Notes: generated by a model not told the origin, from the letters alone. A stretch of 64,000 nt of DNA from Halostella litorea (GCF_004785955.1 NZ_SJER01000001.1:62001-126000); one strand, 5' to 3'. Positions 6,190 to 14,401 are shown, counted from the stretch's first letter. Translations and numbers: made by a program.

Positions 6190-8631
6190 TCACGTCTCTA
6201 CCGTCCCGTTCACTGCGACTGATGTCCCGTTGGCCACGGCGCTCTCGGGGACCGTCACGGTCCGGTTGCCGACCGCGTACTCGCCCGGGTAGGCGACGGT
6301 GACGGAGAACGTGCCGTTCCCGACGGCCGCGGACCGCGCGTACGTGAACGTCTCCCCGCCGATGTCGACCTCGCGGGAGAGCGTCACGGTGCCGTTCGAC
6401 GCCGCCTCGCCGGTCACCGTCGCGCCGGGGACGAGGCGGAACACCGTCCGCTCGCCGCCGTCGGTCGCGTAGACGGCGCGGTAGTGGGCGGTACCGTTCC
6501 CCTTGCGCTCCTGGAGGGTGGCGTACACCGTGCCGGCGGTCAACCCGTCGCTCCCCGACCTGTCTCCGGTGACGACGTACGCCGCCCGGCCGCTGAGGCG
6601 GTCGTACCACGCCCCGGGGTCCGTGCTGACGAGGAAGCCCTGGTAGTTCGCCCGGGCGTAGCCGTAGGAGTCGGACTGCCCGCTCGCGAAGGCGTTGTAC
6701 AGGCGGTTTCGGTCCCAGCGGCTGAACACGTACCGCTCGTCGGCGGCCAGCCCTTGGGCGTCCGCATCGTCGCCGAGCCACGCCGCCGCCCGGTAGGATT
6801 CCTCCTCTATCGTCAGGTCGTCGGTGAGCGGCGGAGTCAGCCCCGCGCCCAGGCCCGCGACGAGGACCGTCAGCGCGACCAGCAGCCCCGCGGTCCGCCC
6901 ATCGAGTGCGGCCGTATCGAACGTCCGGCCCGCGCCGTCGCCGCGGAGGGAACGCGTCCCGCCCGCCCCGAGCGACGGCCCCGATCCGTCGCCTCCTGCT
7001 TCGTCACCGCCGCCGAACGGCGTCGGTCGCCGCGCGAGGTCGACGACGCTCGCCAGGTGGACGAAGCCGAGGCCGCCGACCACCGCGACGGGCACCGCGA
7101 GCGCGCCGGCGAAGCGGACCTGCAGAACGCCCAGGACCAGCAACACCACGACGTACGCAGTCGCCGCGAGCCACTCGGTCCGGTCGCGGGCGACGGCGGC
7201 CCACCCGCCCCACGCCGCGTACGGGAGCGCGAGGAACAGCGCCAGCCCGAAGTAGAAGATCGGCGCGAGCGGCCCGCCGAGGTCGGGGTCGAACAGCGAC
7301 CCGGTCTCGACGATGTCGCCTTGCCCCGGTTTCAGCGCGAGCCGTTCGACCTCCTGGCGGAACTCCGCCCGGAAATCCGGGAACGACCGCCACACGACGC
7401 CGAACACGGCCGCCGCGGCCGCGACGAGGCCGCCGCCGGTCGCCAGCCACGAGAGGTCGGCGCGGTGGCCCGCCTCGGCGACGACCGCGACCGCGAGGCT
7501 CCCGAACAAGAGGAAAGCCGGGGTGAGCGCGACGTACTTCGCGTGCCACCCCCACGCGCCGTGCGCGCCCCACACCGCGCCCGCGGCGAGGGCCACCGCA
7601 ACCAGTTCCGGCCCGAGGCCCCGCAGCGGCGACCGCCCCGCGCGGAGGTCCACGGCCGCGCGCAGGAGGACGTACAGCCCCACCGGGAGGATGAGCAGCG
7701 GGCCGGCGTTCCAGGCGAGCACCTGCGCGGCGACGCCGAGGGCGAGCAGGCCGGTCCACGGGGCGGCCGCCGCGGCCAGGTCCCGTGGTGGCCGGTCACG
7801 GTCCACGGCGGCCAGCGCGACGAGCGCGTACAGCGCCACGGCGACGAGCATGTAGTCGAAGGCGTGGTGGTCGCCGAAGCCGACCGCCGAGCGGTAGGCG
7901 TGGACCGGCGTGACCGCGAGCAGGCCGACCGCAGCGACGCCGACGCGGGCGTCGTCGGTCAGCCGCCGCGCGGTCCCGTAGACGGCCAGCCCGGTCACGA
8001 GCGCCGCGGCGACGGGGTACCACGCGAGCGTGAGGTCGACGGTGCGGGCGTCGCCGCCGACCGTTCGGGCGACGGACCACAGGACGGCCGCGAGCAGCGG
8101 CTCGCCGTCGAGCAGCCGGTCGGGCACGGCGAACAGGCCGGCGTCGTCGGCTGCGAGCTGGAGCAGCCAGTGGCGGTAGAAGTACGGGTCGTTCGCCAGC
8201 AGGACGATATCGCCGTTCCGGAACACGCTCGGGGAGGCGACGAGGCGAAAGAGCGCGACGAGCGCGAGCGCGGCGGCCAGCGCCGCGGCCGCGTCGCGAC
8301 GGACCCGCGGGAGGCGCTCACGGAACCGGTCGAGGGCGGCGCTCGCGTCGACGCCGGCGCTCCCCCCGCTCGATTCCCCGCCCGGTCCGTCCGCCGTCGC
8401 GCCGTCGAGCGCGCGGTCGACGGCGACGGGGTCGGCCAGCCGGTACTCGTCGCCGGCGCTCTCGACGACGCCGCTCGCGACGATCTCGCCGAACGCCCCC
8501 GAGTCGACGGACACGTCGTCGAACGTCCACGTCTCGCGGGCGCCGTCGACGTCGCGTATCTCCCGGAGGGCGGGTTCGAGCTCGGGGCGGTCCGCGAGGA
8601 GGGCGACGACCTCCTCCCGCGCGTCGGTCAT
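6190..8631 (-). CDS. Divergent AglB/STT3-type oligosaccharyltransferase paralogue
   Basis: An 813-residue multi-membrane protein. Residues 1 to about 80 look like a small soluble winged-helix-like or regulatory domain (EEVVALLADRPELEPALREI). About a dozen membrane segments of the GT-C fold follow, then a C-terminal extracellular part rich in N-x-T/S sequons. STT3-like features are LLANDPYFYRHWLL after the first membrane helix and GFGDHHAFDY (the DHH motif). Where the catalytic WWDYG motif should be, the sequence reads FSRWDRNRLYNAFASG, so the acceptor-binding signature is lost or changed. It could have another acceptor, act as a transferase of a different type, or be regulatory. A TATA-like box is at 8655-8664. 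A canonical AglB is at 39209-42160. Confidence 0.75.
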   Translation of the reverse strand: MTDAREEVVALLADRPELEPALREIRDVDGARETWTFDDVSVDSGAFGEIVASGVVESAGDEYRLADPVAVDRALDGATADGPGGESSGGSAGVDASAALDRFRERLPRVRRDAAAALAAALALVALFRLVASPSVFRNGDIVLLANDPYFYRHWLLQLAADDAGLFAVPDRLLDGEPLLAAVLWSVARTVGGDARTVDLTLAWYPVAAALVTGLAVYGTARRLTDDARVGVAAVGLLAVTPVHAYRSAVGFGDHHAFDYMLVAVALYALVALAAVDRDRPPRDLAAAAAPWTGLLALGVAAQVLAWNAGPLLILPVGLYVLLRAAVDLRAGRSPLRGLGPELVAVALAAGAVWGAHGAWGWHAKYVALTPAFLLFGSLAVAVVAEAGHRADLSWLATGGGLVAAAAAVFGVVWRSFPDFRAEFRQEVERLALKPGQGDIVETGSLFDPDLGGPLAPIFYFGLALFLALPYAAWGGWAAVARDRTEWLAATAYVVVLLVLGVLQVRFAGALAVPVAVVGGLGFVHLASVVDLARRPTPFGGGDEAGGDGSGPSLGAGGTRSLRGDGAGRTFDTAALDGRTAGLLVALTVLVAGLGAGLTPPLTDDLTIEEESYRAAAWLGDDADAQGLAADERYVFSRWDRNRLYNAFASGQSDSYGYARANYQGFLVSTDPGAWYDRLSGRAAYVVTGDRSGSDGLTAGTVYATLQERKGNGTAHYRAVYATDGGERTVFRLVPGATVTGEAASNGTVTLSREVDIGGETFTYARSAAVGNGTFSVTVAYPGEYAVGNRTVTVPESAVANGTSVAVNGTVET

Positions 8632-8654
8632 GTTCCCCGCGAGAGGTCACACCC

Positions 8655-8664
8655 GCATAAAACC
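8655..8664 (-). promoter_or_regulatory. Promoter of the AglB-like gene
   Basis: The minus strand reads ggttttatgc about 27 nt before the ATG at 8631, a good haloarchaeal TATA box for a leaderless transcript. Confidence 0.55.
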
Positions 8665-8724
8665 AACTACTCCGCCGGGACAGGATCCGGTCGCCGTTGC
8701 GGCCGCTCCCCTCGCTGCGCCGGC

Positions 8725-9216
8725 TCACGCCTCCGCGCCGCCGACCCGCCGGTCCGCCAGGGCGACACCGGCCGCCACGGCGACCGCAACCGCAAGCACC
8801 CGCGGGTCCGACGACACGTAGAGGCTCGGCGTCGGCGGCCGCCACGGCACCGGGTAGAGCCAGAACCCCGCGCGGCCGTCGGCGTACGCCCGCAGCCCGT
8901 CGAGGACCAGCGCCGACCCGCCGCCGGCGACCAGCGCCGCGTACGCCGGCCGCCACCGCCGGCCGAACGCGAGCGCGATGAGGCCGCCGACCAGCAGGAC
9001 GCCGGCGAGCGTGCCGACCGCCCCCACGTCGAAGGGGACGCCGAGCGCCCGGCTCACCGCGGCGGAGTCGACGAGTATCTCGACCTTGATCAGGTCGGGG
9101 ATCGCCGCCCCGGCGACGCCGACCGCGACCCACTCGTCCGTCAGGCGGTCGACCCGCCAGCTTGCGACGGTCAGCAGGGCGTACGCGAACAGGACGTGTG
9201 AGAGCAGGTCAGGCAT
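8725..9216 (-). CDS. Membrane metal-dependent hydrolase-like protein (YdjM/DUF457-like)
   Basis: A 163-residue integral membrane protein with about four hydrophobic segments. The N-terminus MPDLLSHVLFAYALLT followed by AAIPDLIKVEI matches the membrane-bound LexA-binding/YdjM (DUF457-like) group, whose members carry an early SH and a later PD-type metal motif. The real activity of this group is poorly known. The ATG at 9216 lies inside the end of the upstream gene (8-nt overlap), so the two are probably translated together. A start 12 nt further upstream is possible. Confidence 0.65.
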   Translation of the reverse strand: MPDLLSHVLFAYALLTVASWRVDRLTDEWVAVGVAGAAIPDLIKVEILVDSAAVSRALGVPFDVGAVGTLAGVLLVGGLIALAFGRRWRPAYAALVAGGGSALVLDGLRAYADGRAGFWLYPVPWRPPTPSLYVSSDPRVLAVAVAVAAGVALADRRVGGAEA

Positions 9217-9748
9217 CGTCGGTTCCACCTCCCCGGACGGCGGTTCCGTCGCCCGCGTCGCCGCCCGCCGAACCGTCCCGCGGGACGAACGACAGCGTCG
9301 CCGGGTCCACCCGCCAGCGCCGGAAGAACAGCGCGAGGATCCCGAGCGCGCCGACGGCGGAGACGGCGTACTTGTACAGCGCCGCCCCGCCGTCGGGGTT
9401 GACGACCACCGACTCCGAGACGGTCATCGTCCGCCCCGCTTCCAGCGTTCCGTACGCCTGGACGGTGCCGCCCGGTTCGACGTCGCGGTCGAACCCGCGG
9501 AGCGTCATCGCGAACTCGCCGCCGTCGTGTTCGACGCTGACCGTCGCGGTGCGGGCGTCGCTGTCGACGCGCTCGACGGTGCCGAACACGAGCGTCCGCT
9601 CGCCGACGTGGGCGTCGTACTCCGCCGCGAGTTCGTCGCTCGTCGGCGAGTCCCAGCGTCGCTCCTCGGTCGCGTCGTAGTGGACGCAGAGCCCGAAGAT
9701 CGCGGCCAACAGCAGCACTGCGACGGCCGCGCGACGCCGGTGTGACAT
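9209..9748 (-). CDS. Membrane-anchored protein with an OB-fold-like domain
   Basis: A 179-residue protein with an N-terminal signal or anchor helix (RRAAVAVLLLAAIFGLCVHY), an outer domain of about 85 residues and a second membrane helix near residues 125-145. The outer domain (GERTLVFGTVERVDSDARTA and VQAYGTLEAGRTMTV) has the strand pattern of OB-fold modules seen in membrane-anchored haloarchaeal proteins. I do not know its ligand. The downstream hydrolase-like gene overlaps its stop, which suggests one operon of two membrane proteins. Confidence 0.55.
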   Translation of the reverse strand: MSHRRRAAVAVLLLAAIFGLCVHYDATEERRWDSPTSDELAAEYDAHVGERTLVFGTVERVDSDARTATVSVEHDGGEFAMTLRGFDRDVEPGGTVQAYGTLEAGRTMTVSESVVVNPDGGAALYKYAVSAVGALGILALFFRRWRVDPATLSFVPRDGSAGGDAGDGTAVRGGGTDDA

Positions 9749-9802
9749 ACCCCCGATTGCCGACGCGGCCTGAATGAACGCTTCGGTTCCGTTACGGCCG
9801 AG

Positions 9803-10621
9803 TCAGATCCACAGTGCGACCCCGCCGGCGACGGCGAGGGAGCCGAGCCCGACGCAGACGGCCCAGAAGTCGACCCGCTCGACGACCCGCATCAGCGCGT
9901 CGATGGTGAGGTAGCCGACGACGGCGGCGGCGGCCAGCGCGACCAGCGCCGGGCCGACGTCGACGCTCGGGATGCCACCCTCGTCGAGTACCGTCAGCGC
10001 GCCCGCGCCGAAGGCTGCGGGGACGCTGAGCAGGAACGAGAGGCGGAACGACGCCGGACCGTCGTGGCCCCGCAGGAGCAACGCGCCGGCGGTGGTCCCC
10101 GACCGCGAGACGCCCGGCAGGAGCGCGAGCCCCTGGAGCGCGCCGACGAGCACGGCGTCGAACGCGTCGGGCGACCCCCGCGTGCCGAGCGCGCGGTCGC
10201 CGGCGAGTTTCTGGAACGCGCCCGTGACGACCAGCAGGAGGCCGATGAGCGCGACGAACGCCCCGCCGGTGAGTTCGCCCACCAGGTTGTCGAGCGCGAG
10301 GTACGCGGCTATCCCGACCACGCCGGAGGCGAGCGTCGCCAGCACGATGAAGGAGAGGTCGGCCGTGTCGTCGCCGAAGGCCGTCCCCGGCCGCCAGCGC
10401 GGCGCGGCGGCGACGGCGTCGCGGAACTCGTCGCGGTAGTACACCGTCGCCGACAGCGCCGTCCCGACGTGGAGGAACAGCGAGAACTGGACGGCGGCGG
10501 ACGGCGACGACCCGACTGCGGCGAGGAAGACGGCGACATTGCCCTCGCTCGATATCGGCAGCCACTCGAAGACCCCCTGCAGGATCCCGGCGATGAGCGC
10601 GACGAGCGTGGCGCGGTCCAT
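9803..10621 (-). CDS. UppP/BacA-type polyprenyl diphosphate phosphatase
   Basis: A 272-residue membrane protein of the undecaprenyl-diphosphatase family. Both family signatures are present: LQGVFEWLPISSEGN near the N-terminus and LLPGVSRSGTT in the second half. Known members remove a phosphate from C55-PP so that the carrier lipid can be reused. In archaea the natural substrate would be dolichyl diphosphate, though some haloarchaeal members are considered general prenyl phosphatases. The usual histidine after SSxG is replaced by asparagine (SSEGN). The ATG at 10621 is chosen over a TTG two codons upstream. It lies near glycosylation genes, consistent with a role in lipid-carrier recycling. 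Confidence 0.8.
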   Translation of the reverse strand: MDRATLVALIAGILQGVFEWLPISSEGNVAVFLAAVGSSPSAAVQFSLFLHVGTALSATVYYRDEFRDAVAAAPRWRPGTAFGDDTADLSFIVLATLASGVVGIAAYLALDNLVGELTGGAFVALIGLLLVVTGAFQKLAGDRALGTRGSPDAFDAVLVGALQGLALLPGVSRSGTTAGALLLRGHDGPASFRLSFLLSVPAAFGAGALTVLDEGGIPSVDVGPALVALAAAAVVGYLTIDALMRVVERVDFWAVCVGLGSLAVAGGVALWI

Positions 10622-10699
10622 GCGCAACTCCGGTCACCGCCCGGACATAACGGCTTCGGATCGCGCGCCGCGGGGCCGCACCAGGTTCGGCCGGTCCGC

Positions 10700-10804
10700 T
10701 CAGGCCCCCTCGGCCCGGCCGCGCTCCGCCGCCGCGTAGATCAGCGCCCAGAGGGCACCGAGCGCGAGCAGCCACGCGAACGCGACGGCAACGAGGATCA
10801 GCAT
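10700..10804 (-). CDS. Small single-span membrane protein (34 residues)
   Basis: The frame begins MLILVAVAFAWLLALGALWA, continues with a charged tail (AAAERGRAEGA) and ends at TGA. The first 25 residues form one membrane helix and the tail would lie in the cytoplasm. It stands alone between the UppP-like gene and the next plus-strand gene. Small proteins of this shape are frequent in archaea, but I do not recognise this one. The support is the clean start-stop frame and its membrane pattern. Confidence 0.45.
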   Translation of the reverse strand: MLILVAVAFAWLLALGALWALIYAAAERGRAEGA

Positions 10805-10963
10805 GAGACAACCGGTCGCTCCCCTCCTCCCTTGTTATGGGCCGCCAAACGCGGTCGACCCGTCGCCGGGATTCCGGTAAGCGCCCGTTTCGCCCGTCAC
10901 TCGCGGAATATCCATACCTACGTCCGGCGATGGGTCTTTCCCGGCCCGGGTCGTATGTGAGCC

Positions 10964-11377
10964 GTGGTCTACGTTACGCGCGGCCTCGTGACGGTTCTGC
11001 TCGAACTCGCCCGCGAGGCCGAACCGGGGGAGGTCACGGCGAACCTGGCCGTCACGCCGGCCGGCGAGCTCAGCGGCGCGGAGAGCCTGCCGGCCGACGT
11101 CCCCGTGTTCACGGACTTCTACCTGCCCGGCAGCGGCGGGGCGGTCGACGCCGTGTTCGGCGTCGACCTCTCGACGCCGTCCCGGCAGACCCAGGGGCGG
11201 TTCGTCTCCCACCCGCAGGGCGAACTGGCGGTGTCCCGGACGGACGACCTCCACGAGGCGGTGTTCGTCGCGGTGCCGCCGTGGGAGGAGGCGAACCTCG
11301 CGGCGTTCGACCGGCGCGGCCGCCGGCGGGACCTGACGGTTGTCGACGCCGAGCCGCCACAGGAGTCTATCTCGTAG
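10964..11377 (+). CDS. JAMM/MPN-like protein with an incomplete metal motif
   Basis: A 137-residue soluble protein. The stretch FVSHPQGELAVSRTDDLHE fits the second half of the JAMM metalloprotease motif, H-x7-S-x2-D (SHP, then S and D at the right spacing). The first histidine of the usual H-x-H pair is valine, so metal binding may be lost or changed. The preceding part (PVFTDFYLPGSGG) also resembles MPN-fold proteins, which cleave isopeptides from ubiquitin-like modifiers (SAMPs in haloarchaea) or act as scaffolds. It starts with GTG at 10964. Proposed as a degenerate JAMM-fold protein; not certain. Confidence 0.55.
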   Translation: MVYVTRGLVTVLLELAREAEPGEVTANLAVTPAGELSGAESLPADVPVFTDFYLPGSGGAVDAVFGVDLSTPSRQTQGRFVSHPQGELAVSRTDDLHEAVFVAVPPWEEANLAAFDRRGRRRDLTVVDAEPPQESIS

Positions 11378-11407
11378 CGCGCCGCCCGGGTCGGGCGGAC
11401 GCCGAGG

Positions 11408-11617
11408 TCACTCCAGGTAGCCCAGATCCCGCAGCTGGGACGTTATCTCGTCGAACTCCGCCTCGGTCAGCTCGCCCTGCTGCTGGTGCTGGATGACGAT
11501 GCTCCGCAGGAGAAAGCGGACCAGGTCGCTCGTGCTCTGGAAGCTCGTGCCCTCGATCGTCTCGTCGACCCGGTCGGCCAGGTCCTTCGGGATGGAGACG
11601 GTCGTGTACTCGGTCAT
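11408..11617 (-). CDS. Ribbon-helix-helix (CopG-like) DNA-binding protein
   Basis: A 69-residue protein with a typical RHH fold: the beta strand TEYTTVSIPKDLADRV, helix A, then SFQSTSDLVRFLLRSIV as helix B. Proteins of this type bind DNA as dimers through the paired N-terminal strands. A short C-terminal extension ends SQLRDLGYLE, which closely resembles the tails of the sulfatase-like proteins in this window. The target genes are unknown. It is divergent from the plus-strand gene at 11711. Confidence 0.85.
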   Translation of the reverse strand: MTEYTTVSIPKDLADRVDETIEGTSFQSTSDLVRFLLRSIVIQHQQQGELTEAEFDEITSQLRDLGYLE

Positions 11618-11710
11618 ACGGGAGGTGGGGCGCGGGCGACCGAAAGGCTTTGCGACCGCCGGCCGACGCGTCGGCACTGGTTTTTTGCCGCGGCGTTCGT
11701 ATCCGCGGAT

Positions 11711-12034
11711 ATGGGAGTGCGGCCGCCAGCGAACGACAGCAGCGACGAACCGGAGGCGATCGAGTTCGGGATCGCCGCCGTCGACGCGCGACTCGACGAG
11801 GCCGACGTGACGTTCCCGGCGACCCGCGAGGACCTCGTCGCGGCGCTCGACTCCGAGGTGCCGTACGACGCGAAGGGGCGTTCGATCCCGCTCGCCGACG
11901 CCATCGACGAGACGGGCCGGCGCGAGTTCGACTCGGAGGTCGACCTGCTCGACGAACTCCACCCGGTGTTCGAGGAGCGCCGCGCCTCGCCAGTGGGCCT
12001 GCTCGACCAGGTACGCGCGATCCTGCCCTTCTAG
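11711..12034 (+). CDS. Small acidic haloarchaeal protein (DUF5789-like)
   Basis: A 107-residue protein of two to three predicted helices (IEFGIAAVDARLDEADVTFP, ATREDLVAALDSEV and a C-terminal LLDELHPVFEERR). The pattern of a short helical domain with the phrase TFPATREDLVAAL resembles small haloarchaeal proteins grouped as DUF5789 or DUF2795, whose function is unknown. I offer that link with limited confidence. The ATG at 11711 is chosen because upstream sequence in the same frame is not family-like. The gene ends 6 nt before the aglJ stop on the opposite strand. Confidence 0.6.
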   Translation: MGVRPPANDSSDEPEAIEFGIAAVDARLDEADVTFPATREDLVAALDSEVPYDAKGRSIPLADAIDETGRREFDSEVDLLDELHPVFEERRASPVGLLDQVRAILPF

Positions 12035-12040
12035 CCCGCC

Positions 12041-13072
12041 TCAGCGGTCCGGCGGTTCGGCCTCCCGCTCCGCGGCCGCGACCTCAGGGTCGCGCTCCGC
12101 GTCGGCCGGTTCGGCCGGGTCGACCGCGCGTCCGGCGGTTTTCCGACCGGTCTTGCGGTCCGACTCCAGTCGCTGGAGGCGGTGCATCTGGTCGCGGTGG
12201 AGCGTCACGATCATGTCCGAGAGGACGCCGAAGATGATCAACTGGACCCCGAACAGCAGGGCGAACGCGGCGACGACGGCGATGACTTCGTGGCTGATCC
12301 CGCGGGTGATCCACTCGACGCCGACGTACGCCGCGAGCGCGCCGCCGGCGGCGACGCCGGCCGCCCCGACGCTCCCGAAGTAGAACAGGGGGTTGTTCGT
12401 CTTCGCCAGCCGGTACAGCGTCAGGATGATCGTCCCGCCGTCCCACACCGGGTGGAGGTTCGTCTCCGAGTCCTCCGGCCGCGCGAGGTAGCTGATCGGG
12501 ACCTCCGTCATCTCGACGCCGTGTTTCACGCACTCGACGGCCAGTTCCGTCTCGATCCCGAAGCCCTCGGAGTTGAGTCGGAACAGTTCGACCGACTCGC
12601 GGGTGAACGCCCGGTAGCCGCTGAGGATGTCGTAGTTGGACTGCCCGTGGATGAAGTGGAACGCGCGGTCGATGATCCCGTTGCCGAACTGGTTGAGCCG
12701 CGTCATCGCGCCGGCCTCCATGTCGGCGAAGCGGTCGCCGATGACGTGTTCGGCCTCGCCGGCGAACAGGGGGTCGAGCATCGCGGGGGCGTCCTCCGGG
12801 CGGTACGTGCCGTCGCCGTCGAGCATCAGCACGTACTCGCTGTCGACGTACTCCAGTCCCTCCTGGACGGCCTGGCCCTTCCCGGAGCCGGACTGGACGA
12901 CCACGCGAGCGCCGCGAGCCTCGGCTATCTCGCGGGTGTCGTCCGACGAGTCGCCGTCGACGACGAGGACGTTGTCCAGCCCCTGTTCGTGGAACCCGTC
13001 TATCACCTCCCCGATGGTCGCGGCCTCGTTCAGCGTCGGGATCAGGACGCAGACGTCCCCGTAGTCCGCCAT
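12041..13072 (-). CDS. aglJ: AglJ dolichol-phosphate hexosyltransferase (GT2)
   Basis: A 343-residue GT2 glycosyltransferase that adds the first sugar to dolichol phosphate in haloarchaeal N-glycosylation. N-terminal signatures are VCVLIPTLNEAATIGEVIDG and VVDGDSSDDT, then the DxD-type MLDGDGTYRPEDA. A family stretch DILSGYRAFTRES follows, and there are two C-terminal membrane helices (residues about 230-310) that anchor it. The match to Haloferax AglJ is strong by eye, including ETNLHPVWDGG and AKTNNPLFYFG. The C-terminal tail is longer and more charged than usual. The ATG at 13072 is preferred over a GTG five codons upstream. Confidence 0.92.
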   Translation of the reverse strand: MADYGDVCVLIPTLNEAATIGEVIDGFHEQGLDNVLVVDGDSSDDTREIAEARGARVVVQSGSGKGQAVQEGLEYVDSEYVLMLDGDGTYRPEDAPAMLDPLFAGEAEHVIGDRFADMEAGAMTRLNQFGNGIIDRAFHFIHGQSNYDILSGYRAFTRESVELFRLNSEGFGIETELAVECVKHGVEMTEVPISYLARPEDSETNLHPVWDGGTIILTLYRLAKTNNPLFYFGSVGAAGVAAGGALAAYVGVEWITRGISHEVIAVVAAFALLFGVQLIIFGVLSDMIVTLHRDQMHRLQRLESDRKTGRKTAGRAVDPAEPADAERDPEVAAAEREAEPPDR

Positions 13073-13179
13073 TGTCGGTGACTCCACGGGGGAGGCGCAA
13101 AAGGTTTGCTTTCAGGCGTGACGGACGGCCCAGCCGTGTCAGGCCGTCCCGCCGGGTAGCCGTCGTGCTCGGACGCCGC

Positions 13180-13314
13180 TCAGTCGCCCGCGGCCTCGCG
13201 GCGCTCGCTCAGGTGCTCCCAGATCTCGGTGCAGCCACACCCGTCGTCGACGCCGTCCAGGTGGTCGTCGACCCCACACGCCTCGCCCTCGTCCTCCGAT
13301 ATCCCGTCGACCAT
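13180..13314 (-). CDS. Small cysteine-rich acidic protein under the TrmB operator
   Basis: A 44-residue acidic protein. It carries four cysteines and two histidines: EACGVDDHLDGVDDGCGCTE then EHLSERRE. The Cys/His spacing would allow one metal site. Its ATG sits exactly 1 nt from a perfect palindrome (13316-13336) identical in its arms and its distance to the ATG to the one before the sqdB-like gene at 14424. This shared promoter layout is the best reason to believe the frame is real. I do not recognise the family. It could be a small zinc-binding regulator or an adaptor of the glycan genes. Confidence 0.6.
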   Translation of the reverse strand: MVDGISEDEGEACGVDDHLDGVDDGCGCTEIWEHLSERREAAGD

Positions 13315-13315
13315 A

Positions 13316-13336
13316 GTTACTCAGTTAGTGAGTAAC
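13316..13336. promoter_or_regulatory. Palindromic TrmB-type operator, copy 1
   Basis: GTTACTCA-N5-TGAGTAAC, perfect arms of 8 bp. It contains TACT-N8-GAGTA, the known binding pattern of haloarchaeal TrmB. It is 1 nt from the ATG of the small Cys-rich gene (minus strand) and about 110 bp before the TrmB-like gene. Confidence 0.75.
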
Positions 13337-13446
13337 CGAAAGGCGTGGGTCGTGATAAGCTTTTGGGAGCGACGGCGGCTCCGGCGGCCCGCCCCGCGCA
13401 GGGCGCAACGCCCGATTTACGGTGCCGCGCGAGAAAGCGGCCGGCA

Positions 13447-14295
13447 ATGAGCGCGCGCGATCCGACGGACCTCCTCGAACGGCTCGACCTGAAGGAGTAC
13501 GAGGCGACGGCGCTGTCGCACCTGCTGGCGGCCGGGCGCTCCACCGCGCCGGACATCGCCGAGGCGACGGGCATCCCCAAGGCGCGGATCTACGGCGTGC
13601 TGGACACGCTGGCGGACCTGGGGTACATCAAGGTGTACCCGGGCCGCCCTAAGGAGTACGAGCCGAAGTCGCCCGCGACGATCCTCGACCGCGTCAAGGA
13701 GAACCGCCGGCAGGAGTACGAGCGCCGCCGCCGGGAGGTCGAGGACCTGCGCGAGGAGTTCCTCGCGGAGTTCCGCCCGCGCTACGAGCGGGCCGACGAC
13801 GACGTGTCCCCGACCGCGGAGCTGTTCTACGTCGTCGACGTCGGCGACCCCAGCGAGTCCGAGACCCGCAAGCTCTACGCGGACGCCGACGAGCGGGTCA
13901 ACGTCATCACGAACAGCTTCGCCTACTTCGACGCCGTCGAGCCGGCCTTCGCCGACGCCGTCGACCGCGTCGACGTGGACGTGCTCTTTCTCCACCCCCG
14001 CCACCTGCCCGACGAGAAGCGGGAGCGACAGGCGGAGATCGTCGACAGGATCGCCGCCGAGTACCCCGAGGTCGGGATTCGCTTTTCCGAGGAGCGGTTG
14101 CCGTGGCGCGGCACGTTCGCCGACCCGAGCGCGACCTACGACTCGGGGAAGGCGATCTTCCTCGTCGAGGAGCGCGACGTGCCGAACCACAAGCGCCAGG
14201 CCGCCATCACCGAAAACGGGTCGTTCGTCGCGGGGATGCAGCGGTACTTCGACCTCGTGTGGGAACACGAGAGCCTCGCGGAGTACCCGGACTGA
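13447..14295 (+). CDS. TrmB-family transcriptional regulator
   Basis: A 282-residue regulator. Residues 5-80 form the TrmB winged helix (LERLDLKEYEATALSHLLA, TAPDIAEATGIPKARIYGVL, then a DLGYIKVYPGRPKEYEP wing). A coiled linker (residues about 85-120) and a C-terminal phospholipase D-like or ligand domain follow. Haloarchaeal TrmB proteins sense sugar and regulate sugar metabolism genes at TACT-N8-GAGTA. Two such sites flank this gene, one at 13316 before it and one at 14402 at the start of the nucleotide-sugar operon. The ATG at 13447 fits the domain. It may be autoregulated and may control the small gene and the operon. The ligand is unknown. Confidence 0.85.
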   Translation: MSARDPTDLLERLDLKEYEATALSHLLAAGRSTAPDIAEATGIPKARIYGVLDTLADLGYIKVYPGRPKEYEPKSPATILDRVKENRRQEYERRRREVEDLREEFLAEFRPRYERADDDVSPTAELFYVVDVGDPSESETRKLYADADERVNVITNSFAYFDAVEPAFADAVDRVDVDVLFLHPRHLPDEKRERQAEIVDRIAAEYPEVGIRFSEERLPWRGTFADPSATYDSGKAIFLVEERDVPNHKRQAAITENGSFVAGMQRYFDLVWEHESLAEYPD

Positions 14296-14401
14296 GCCGT
14301 CGCTGGGGGGGTCCGCCCGCGCCGCTGCTCGATACCGCCCGTAGCCACAGCGCCGTCGTCAGCCGACCCCTCCCGTTCCGAACAAAAGGCTTATGCCACC
14401 A

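Noticed and set aside
6484-9201. 905-residue open frame on the plus strand
   Set aside because: Antisense to the AglB-like gene and the two membrane genes. No motif, very R/G/A/P-rich, and the minus-strand genes have clear domains and starts.
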